From: Physocladia obscura | Taxonomy: Eukaryota; Chytridiomycota; Chytridiomycetes; Chytridiales; Chytriomycetaceae | Assembly: GCA_027596945.1 (NCBI GenBank) | Contig: JADGJH010000848.1 | Coordinates: forward strand, 1 to 13,827 | DNA length: 13,827 nt | Direction of reading: 5' to 3' | In this document: positions 7,551 to 13,827 of the stretch, piece by piece | Layout of the letters: each line of letters begins with the position of its first letter | Numbering within the stretch: the first letter of the stretch is position 1 | The notes under the pieces: model-generated | The model's database searches: none | Told to the model about the DNA's origin: nothing | The model's input: the letters and a program-made list of their open reading frames with translations, nothing else | Program-made: the position numbers and the translations under genes

Positions 7551-10500
7551 TCATACAACTGTGGCGTTTGAAGCTGTTTGTTCGCCTTCATCGATAACAA
7601 GCCATTTCGGAACAAGCAACCACGGCGTTTCTATCGCCGCTTCCAAAGTTTGCTCAAAAACTAAAGCCAATTTATCTGCCGGGGTCAAAGCCACATCCAC
7701 TGATCCATTCGCTGGTTTAAAACTTGGTCGTCGTGGCCATGATTTCGCTGGAATTGGCTGTAATGACACCTGACCAATGGCGGGAGGGGCGGGTTGCGAC
7801 GGTGGCGGGGTAATAGACATGGGTCTTGAATGCAATGAGGATGAAATAGAACCGCGCTTTTTGATTCGGTTGGTAGATGGTGATTTAATCAAATCAGATG
7901 AACTTGTTCGACGACTTGGTGCCAATGGCCGGCTTTCCTTTTCTTCGAGGTCCGAAATAAATGGTGTCGAAGATGTGGACCGAATTAAGGACGAGCCACC
8001 GGAAACTGAAGCCTCGCTTTCGCTGATTGCGCTGTCAATTAAACTGACTGGTCTGGCAGAACTTGCCCGCTTCGTGGATTCGTCATGAGCAGATTCGCCA
8101 AAAATAAATGTTGGTTTGATTGACGTTCGAAGAGTTGTGTCTATTGCGTAGACCGACTGGCTGCGCCTTGATGAATCGAACGCAAATGAAGTGCTTTTAC
8201 GCGCATCTAGAGATTTGGATCGCCGGGTTCCAAATTTGGCAGTAGAAAAGGAAATAATACTTGTAGAAGCAATAAATTGCTCAACTCTTGATTTTCGGGT
8301 GTCATCTGTTTGAATTATTAATATTTCCACAAAAAAGCATTCAAACTCAAAGTTTACCTTCAATTTCGTCAACCTCCACAATTGGTTCAATGGGGTCTGT
8401 TTTCCTCGACTTTCGTTTTTCACTAGCAGTCGGTATTTCTTTGATGCCAACTTCAATTGGTTCCAAAAATGCAGAAGACTTCCGTTTTTCTGATTCAAAA
8501 GTCAACAAAAACACGAGTTTGCAAACAACAAAAGTAAAAACAAAATGACACAAACCAGAAAATGCATCTTCGGATGGATCAACTTCATCGTCAACTCCAG
8601 CCGACGCTGTAAATGACTCGGCTAATTTCGAAGGCTTTTTGTCATTTGCTAGAAAAATATGTGAATTATTTCATTAGCAACAACATTATTATTATTTATT
8701 TATTTGTGTGGGGAGAGGTTACCTTTAATATCGACGGAAAGTGACTCAATAAACCGTGATTTTTGCTTTTCATCTATTTCCACAGTAGTTTCAGCAAGTC
8801 TGAAAGATCGCCGGTTGTCTGAGAGGAAAAAAACAAAAACACGGCATTAGAAAAGCACACTCAAGGTAAATTAAAAAATAATTAAAAATTGCAAACAAAA
8901 CCTCGAACAACGTTCTCATCGCCATCATCCTCAGAATCAGCATTCCCTCTCAGCGCTGACATTGGCCGTTCCCTCAACGCAGACAATGGCCGTTTCAAGA
9001 CAGATTCAGGCCTCCTTCTCAACGCTGACAAGGGCCGATTTCGAAGAACCGATCCAGGCCGCGACTCCAGCGTCGTTCGATTCTCGTCTGCTCGCACCCA
9101 CAGCTGCCCGTCAATATCTGCATCAAACAACGTCACAACCTCGTCCTCGTTCGAGATCCTGAAGACACTTGTTTCGTTGCTCGTGTCTTCTAGGTCTGGA
9201 ACTAAATCAGTTATTGCTTGGATGAGAGATGTGATTGGAGTGAACCATGACGTTGTTGGTGCCGCGGTTGTCGCTATCGCTACTGCTGCTGGTTTTCGAA
9301 TAGCTGGGGCGTTTGGTATGGACGGTGCATCTGTTTTCTCGGGCTCTTCAGAAATCACTGCCGATGAGAACCAAGACGTAGAAGCTTTCGATTTGACTTG
9401 CTTCGTTGACGTGGTTTTGACGCCGTCACTAAATTTCATCGGCTTCGCGTCTAATTTATCAACGATAACTACATCGTCGGCATGTGTCGCGCCGTCCTTG
9501 AACCAAACAGAGTTTGGATTTGGTGACAGCACTGAAGCACTGTTTGCGGCTGTTTGAGAATTCAAGTGCAAAATGGGTTCATGATCTTTTTCGGCATCAT
9601 CTCCCTCTTTTTCCTCAGCGACCGTTTCAACTGCTCCGAACCATGAAACAGACGACGATTTTTCTTTGACGGGCTGCGGAATTGGTGTGCTGTTTCGAAT
9701 TGCAGGCTCAGGCTCAACAGATGCCGTGAACCACGAAGAGAACGGATTCCTTGATTTCACCTGTTTGCCTTCAAGGGCCGGCGGTGACTGAATTATGGGT
9801 TTCAAGATTCCCCCGAAAAACGAAGTTGCAATCGGTGTGGCGGGTTCAACAACAATTTTGGCATGATCGCCAAACCCAGCAACAGTTTTTGTTGCTGCCG
9901 CTGCCGGTTCGTTTTCATCACCATAAACAAGACCAAGCCCTTTCGGCTCTCCCAACATCTCGAATTCTTTGGGCTCGTCGTCTGTCACAACACTAGCACT
10001 GCTGTTCAATAATTGCTTGCGTTCTTCTTCCACAGTCGCGAGGGTCACAGTCTGAGGAATCGGAACCAAATCCTCCAAAAGCACTTCGGACTCTGTTAAA
10101 ACAGCCTTCATTGTCGACTTTACAGATCCTTGCCACAAAATACCAGCCAAATCATCATCTGGCACCGCGAGAGCCATTCTAGCTGCAATAGGAGGAAGTG
10201 ACAGCTCCTGTATCAAAATTTCACCATCACCGTCAGAGGTATCATTGTCATCTGCCACAGAGAACACACTCTTTGCCTTCCGGACCGTAGATTTCTTGCT
10301 TTTCACTGACCCGTGCCAAACAATTGATTCTGCGTCTTCAATCATGTTGCTGTCAACAATGCTTTCTTGTTGGACTACCGGCGGCCGTTGTGCCTTCACA
10401 GCACCCCTGAACACAATCGACTCAGCATCCTCAATAATACCACCTATTGAAGTCAACGGCCCAACGAGGGATCCACCGCCACCGCCGCTCCTTGCACTCT

Positions 10501-13500
10501 TTGCGTTTTTCGTAGTCGATTTCTTGCTCTTGACAGCTCCTGTCCATAAAATCGATCCCGGGTTTTCGAGAACGGGAAATTCTTCGTCTCTGTCTCCATC
10601 GTCAAACAAGCTTCCCGTTCCATTTGCGACACCCCCGTACCCACTTCCACCTCCAACAATACTTCGCGCCGCTTTCGCCGTTGATTTCTTGCTCTTTACA
10701 TTGCCAGTCCACATTATCGACTCAACATCGTCGTCATTGTAACTGTTGTTTTTGTCGCTGTTACCCGCTGTAATTTTGCCAATGCTTTTCGCATGCTTGC
10801 GCGACACTTTCTTGGACCGCACGCTTCCTTTCCACATGATCGACTCGGCGTCTGCAATCTCTTCAGTTTCGCGCCCTTCCAGGATCTGCGAATGTGATGC
10901 GACGACTGTAGCATTCTTCTTCGATTTCACGAGGCCTTTGAAGATTACTGATTCAGTCTCGTCGTCATCGATAATTCCAGCAGCAGTGGCAACACCAGGA
11001 AGCGGTGGCATCATGAAACTGTCACGCTGCTGCAAACTACCGGCTGCTACTGCAGTTTTGTTGGACTTCACTTGCCCGCTCCAAACAACACTTTGAAGAT
11101 CATTATCGAGATTATTGCTTTGTTGGCTACCGTTGATTTGATCATCTGTAGAATAAAGCCGACTTCCGCGCTGAGAAGCCGCCGCCGCTTTCTTTTTGGA
11201 TTTCACGGTTCCACTCCAAACAACGCTTTCAAGATCGGCATCGATTTGTCCATTTTCATTCGACAACCCTTTTGTAGGAACAGGAATGATCAAACTTGCC
11301 CGTGACGCTGCTTCTTTGCTCGATTTAACTGAACTTTTCCACACTACACTTTCCAGATCCTCTTGGCCATCGTTTTCTTTTGTCACGTCGTCGGCAATTT
11401 TTTCGCCCTCGTCTTCGTCTCGTTGTTCTGCTGCATAATGATTGTTTTTCGCGGGTTCAGTCAACAGCACGTTCTCCAATTCAAAGTTTTCTGCACCGAG
11501 ATCTGGCGCGCTTACATCTTTCTGAGCGGGCTTTTCTACCTTCCTGTCTCCTTCAGTGTCCGCGTCCATTTCTTCTTCATCATCCCTTTCTTCTTTTACC
11601 AGTTTGGATTGGTGCCACATGAGACGACTACTTGGCTTGTCTTCAACAACTCGTCCGATTCGGGAGTCTGGACGCATTAGTCGCGGTTCCAGGCGAGATA
11701 TTCGGGATTCCGGACGTGTGCGGCTGATATGTGACTCTGGTCCTTGAAGATCATCGGCAGAGTCTGTATTCTGGAGAACATCGATCCCAGAATCATCGGA
11801 ATGAATTTGTGGGATTAACGCACCTTTTTTTAATATTTTTTTAAGCAAAATTGTGAGTGGGGGAAAGAACGACAGGTCTACAACAAACCAAATTCATCAA
11901 ACTTTTGAATACTTCCATCAACTCCAAAACTAACAGTCATATACTCTGGATCACTGTCATCTCCATATCTGTCATAATCACTGTAATTTTGGACTTGACT
12001 CAAATTCTCTTCACCGGCTGCGGCGTTATCATCATTGTCACTTTCACTTGAATTCAGTTTATCGTCATTCTTTTCAATCCCGACGGCAATTTGGTTCTTA
12101 AAAAGATCGCCAGCAACTTCAACAGTTTCTGCGGCAGCAGCCGCAGCAGCCACAGTAAAATCAACTTTGCACACACTGTCCTCACTATCAACAGCATTGA
12201 TATCAGTAGTCACAACAGCGGTTCCGCGGCCAATTTTTGATTCATCAGGTGAAGTCCGCCACGTTCGAGACGAATCGTACATAATGCTTTGCCTCAGTCC
12301 AGCCCGTTTCGATCGCGTGGCATTCAACCGTGCCGCATTTGCCGCAGCAGCAGCAGCAACCACCGAATCATCGAGTTTGCCGACGGGAAGTCCGAGTTCG
12401 AAAATCGTGTCGTTGTTGTTTTCAGTATTTTCGCTATCGTTGTTATTGTCGACGGCGATAAGTTGTTTTTGTGGTTCGTCTTCAAGATCTGTCATTACAA
12501 GCATATCTATCTGATGTTCAGCGGTGACTGATGCAGGTGCCGTCGCGATAGTCATGGAATTATCAAGATCATCGCTGTTATTAAAAAGCTCCAACTGTTC
12601 GTGTAGCCCTTGCTCGACGTCGCCATCAGCATCGCCATCGTCATCATCTTCCGAGAAAAAGCGGTGGTTTTGAGTTTCGCTGCTAGCAGGTTGAGAAAGA
12701 TGCGGGGTTGCTGAAAAATGAAGAAAATCATCGTCTTCAGGGATACGCTCCAAAAATCCACGACTGAATTCAACTCCTCCCACGTTTCCGGATCCTCCTG
12801 GCATCAATGGATTTGAATTAAAAATCAAACTGTTTCTATTGCCGCCACTGCTGTTAGCATTGTTTGATATCGGATCTTGCATAATTTCATCTTCAGTGTC
12901 GTCACTGCAGCTATCAATTTCAGCTGCAATCGAGGCGCGATGAAAAGGACGTTGTTGCTGCTTAAATGCATCGTGGTATGCTAGAACTGGTCGAGTGAGC
13001 GACATTGTACTCCATCGATGAGCACGTTTGACGCGTTGCGAAGCAGCAGCGACAATCGCACGACTTCCGCCTTCATCTTCAGTAGTGTCTTCTGCATCGT
13101 CATTGTCACCTTCATCTCCACTCGTCGTGCTGCCTTCCCCAACACCTCGCATTCCTTTCTCCCACATCATTATGGCGCGTCGATTTGCTTCCTCAATCCG
13201 CGCTGCTTTTAACACCCGCTGCTCTTGCACGAGTTTCAACACGTCCACCCGCCACCACGCGTCGGATTCGTCAAAATACTCGCCGTCTGCGTCAATCTCG
13301 CTGTCAAATTCACTATCGCTGTCCCAGCATCGCTTCACACCTCCAAATCCACCACTCCGAATCCCGTTTCTTCCACCACCGCCACCACCGCCCATGGCTT
13401 CAATGAGCCCGCTCTGGTTCAATGGTGTCCATGGGCTTTCTAAAAGCCGCATCACACCCATAACTTCAACCTCTATCTCAACGCCAATAAGACTGCCCTG

Positions 13501-13827
13501 TCGCGTGATATACTCCAACGCCACGAGAGCCGCGTCGCGACCCGCTTTCGCCTCGCGTTCAAGCCGCTTAATTTTCTCTTCAAGGTTTTCGCGCAACTTG
13601 GAGCTGCTATTATTGTGTAGGGCTGCGGCGAGCTCGGCGTTGCGTGTTGTTAGCTCGGATTTCACGGTGGCCACATGCGATCGCGTTACAGTAAGTTCGG
13701 ATTTCAGACGGTGGGTTAGCTGAGATTGGGTACTAAGAAGTTGATGCGCGCGGTCAAGTTGGGCTCTGAGGGTCGCGATCGTTGCGGCGGCGGTGGTGAC
13801 GGCAGCGGAATCGGTTATTTGTTGTTG
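7551..13827 (-). CDS. Giant repeat-rich coiled-coil scaffold-like protein (5' partial)
   Basis: Visible exons, 5' to 3', are 13827-11889, 11823-8902, 8818-8723, 8648-8556, 8489-8358 and 8305-7551. They total 5937 nt and about 1978 residues, with TGA at 7553-7551. The frame is open to the window edge, so the start lies outside. Residue order: coiled coil 1-107, Gly run near 147, second helical Glu/Arg segment about 192-226, acidic Asn/Ser-rich region with two poly-Ala runs to about 645, an R-P-x-S cluster about 675-706, ten Trp repeats about 799-1228, five S-W-F motifs about 1335-1508, a second R-P-x-S cluster about 1566-1606, and a Ser/Arg-rich tail. There is no signal peptide or membrane span in what is visible, and no catalytic motif. 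The second exon has no in-frame ATG at its start, so it cannot easily be a separate gene; all five introns are phase 1. A cytoplasmic or nuclear multivalent scaffold is my inference. A coiled-coil tail of a motor cannot be excluded because the N-terminus is missing. Confidence 0.8.
8306..8357 (-). other. Intron 5 of the large gene (phase 1)
   Basis: GTAAAC donor and TTCAAACAG acceptor, 52 nt. It joins IVEVDEIE to DTRKSRVEQF through a split Asp codon. The intron happens to have no stop in the exon frame, so the unspliced reading is also open. Confidence 0.8.
8490..8555 (-). other. Intron 4 of the large gene (phase 1)
   Basis: GTTTGT donor and GAATCAG acceptor, 66 nt. It joins PSEDAFS to KRKSSAFLEP through a split Glu codon. 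Confidence 0.85.
8649..8722 (-). other. Intron 3 of the large gene (phase 1)
   Basis: GTAACC donor and TTTTTCTAG acceptor, 74 nt. It joins SLSVDIK to NDKKPSKLAES through a split Ala codon. Confidence 0.85.
8819..8901 (-). other. Intron 2 of the large gene (phase 1)
   Basis: GTTTTG donor and a C/T-rich CTCTCAG acceptor, 83 nt. It joins DENVVR, through a split Asp codon, to NRRSFRLAET. If the intron is retained the frame runs GFVCNF to a stop at 8884-8882, giving a shorter isoform that lacks the tail. Confidence 0.8.
8945..9067 (-). repeat. Five-copy R-P-x-S-[AV]-L-R repeat
   Basis: Tandem units RPGSVLRN, RPLSALRR, RPESVLK, RPLSALRE and RPMSALRG are 7-8 residues each; the DNA repeats are 21-24 nt. 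Three of the five have Arg at both -5 and -3 of the Ser (R-x-R-x-x-S), the pattern favoured by AKT/S6K-type AGC kinases; phosphorylation is an inference. They close the Trp-rich region on its C side, just before an acidic patch. Confidence 0.85.
9239..9760 (-). repeat. Five S-[WV]-[SW]-F type motifs (SWF cluster)
   Basis: Five short motifs are FSSWFTASVEPEP, SVSWFGAVET, NSVWFKDGA, STSWFSSAVISEEPE and TTSWFTPI, in Pro/Ala/Glu-rich linkers. Two of them are preceded by KQVKS[RK]. So a V-K-S-K piece precedes the Trp here, whereas in the ten-copy array it follows the Trp. This may be a diverged or permuted relative of the main repeat. Confidence 0.65.
10079..11368 (-). repeat. Ten-copy acidic-ESIxWxGxVKSKK-basic protein repeat
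   Basis: Ten cores lie at 11359-11315, 11236-11192, 11101-11057, 10960-10916, 10852-10808, 10729-10685, 10564-10520, 10429-10385, 10336-10292 and 10153-10109. Consensus: D-[AL]-E-S-[VI]-[VM]-[WF]-x-G-x-V-[KR]-S-K-K, often followed by S-T-x-K-x-A-K-S. The aromatic is Trp in eight copies and Phe in copies 4 and 8. Gly two residues after it is kept in nine of ten, and the Val after that in all. Each core is preceded by acidic residues and followed by basic ones, giving alternating charge. Aromatic-to-aromatic spacing varies from 31 to 61 residues, so cores are conserved and linkers are free. That fits multiple copies of a binding motif better than a folded solenoid. I know of no named repeat with this consensus. 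Confidence 0.85.
11645..11740 (-). repeat. R-P-x-S-R-I repeats, N-side cluster
   Basis: The segment contains GPESHISRT, RPESRISRL, EPRLMRP and RPDSRIGRV: about three to four loose copies of a Pro-x-Ser-[HR]-Ile unit with Arg at -3. They resemble basophilic-kinase sites (R-x-x-S). They flank the Trp-repeat array on its N side. Confidence 0.7.
11824..11888 (-). other. Intron joining the two long ORFs of the large gene
   Basis: A GTTTGT donor follows DEF plus the first base of a Gly codon; the acceptor is AAAAAAAG at 11824. The intron is 65 nt, phase 1, with a CTCAC branch-site-like motif and a C/T-rich stretch inside. Splicing removes the TAG at 11880-11878 and restores a Gly codon leading into ALIPQIHSDDSGID. 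The donor resembles that of intron 4 (GTTTGT) and the phase equals that of every other intron in this gene. The A-rich sequence before the acceptor is atypical, so this join is a strong inference and not proven. Confidence 0.7.
12123..12153 (-). repeat. Poly-Ala coding tract 2
   Basis: A run of eight Ala codons lies in DFTVAAAAAAAAETVEV. GCN codons are mixed, so replication slippage alone is a weaker explanation than for a pure CAG tract. Confidence 0.8.
12331..12363 (-). repeat. Poly-Ala coding tract 1 (GCN/CAG-like DNA)
   Basis: A run of seven Ala codons lies in SVVAAAAAAANAARL. The plus strand shows a CAG microsatellite. Such tracts commonly vary in length between isolates. Confidence 0.8.
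13368..13396 (-). repeat. Poly-Gly coding tract
   Basis: Seven consecutive Gly codons follow Met and precede RNGIRSGGFGG. At DNA level it is a GGN repeat, probably prone to length variation. It separates the coiled coil from the acidic region. Confidence 0.8.
13507..13827 (-). other. N-terminal coiled coil of the large protein (partial)
   Basis: Residues 1-107 of the visible product are Leu/Ala/Glu/Arg/Lys-rich with heptad-like spacing, for example TIATLRAQLDRAHQLL, then NLEEKIKRLEREAKAG. It has no Pro and continues off the right edge. Dimerisation is the likely role. Confidence 0.75.

Noticed and set aside
8889..9557. Long plus-strand open frames opposite the large gene (also 10245-10742, 12035-12514, 13028-13723)
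   Set aside because: They are antisense shadows of Ser/Ala/Asp-rich codons on the minus strand. They show Ser/Phe-rich low complexity and no domain features.
11500..11720. Acidic and Arg-rich stretch as a transcription-factor domain
   Set aside because: Only charge bias is visible; there is no DNA-binding motif to support it.
8882..11848. Minus-strand 988-codon frame as an independent gene
   Set aside because: Its nominal start is TTG inside an A-rich stretch that fits a 3' splice region. There is no nearby in-frame ATG, and a phase-1 intron joins it to the upstream frame.
1..13827. Bacterial-style features: operons, ribosome binding sites, CRISPR, riboswitches, tRNA
   Set aside because: Nuclear introns and a LINE make this a eukaryotic region, and no such structures were seen.

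Overview
This is a eukaryotic nuclear window. The right-hand genes are split by short GT-AG introns (about 47 to 90 nt), coding DNA is clearly richer in G+C than the A+T-rich DNA between genes, and there is a decayed LINE-type retrotransposon. Compact spliced genes, a LINE, and a gene resembling a multi-copy uncharacterised protein family of early-diverging fungi suggest a zoosporic (chytrid-like) or other early-diverging fungus. That placement is an inference and only moderately certain. No tRNA, rRNA, CRISPR array or bacterial-type operon was seen.

Left third (1-4660, plus strand) is a graveyard. A (TAA)n microsatellite sits at the window edge. A Cys-rich open stretch of unknown origin follows (217-606). 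Next is a 5'-truncated, frameshifted LINE (about 625-2887) that still shows an APE-type endonuclease half and reverse-transcriptase blocks. After an A/T-rich junction comes a second decayed unit (about 2985-4659). It looks like a former multi-exon gene: splice sites with compatible phases survive, but there are frameshifts and stops. I could not assign it to a family.

Middle (4732-about 6432, minus strand) holds a seven-exon gene for an acidic/Ser-rich protein. Its last exon resembles a PD-(D/E)XK-like nuclease core of an expanded fungal family. Exon 6 carries a probable 1-nt deletion in an A-run, so the gene is either a recent pseudogene or contains a sequencing or assembly error. An imperfect minisatellite (6573-6855) lies upstream of it.

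Right half (7551-13827, minus strand) is, in my reading, one very large gene cut by the right window edge. Two long ORFs that look like separate genes join cleanly through a 65-nt phase-1 intron (11824-11888). Four more introns, all phase 1, follow. The visible product is about 1978 residues: an N-terminal coiled coil, a long acidic low-complexity region with poly-Ala and poly-Gly runs, ten copies of an acidic-ESIxWxGxVKSKK-basic repeat, five S-W-F motifs, two clusters of R-P-x-S kinase-like sites, and a Ser/Arg-rich tail ending in a short hydrophobic segment. It looks like a multivalent scaffold. I recognise no catalytic domain and no named family. The ten-copy Trp repeat is the most interesting item in the window.
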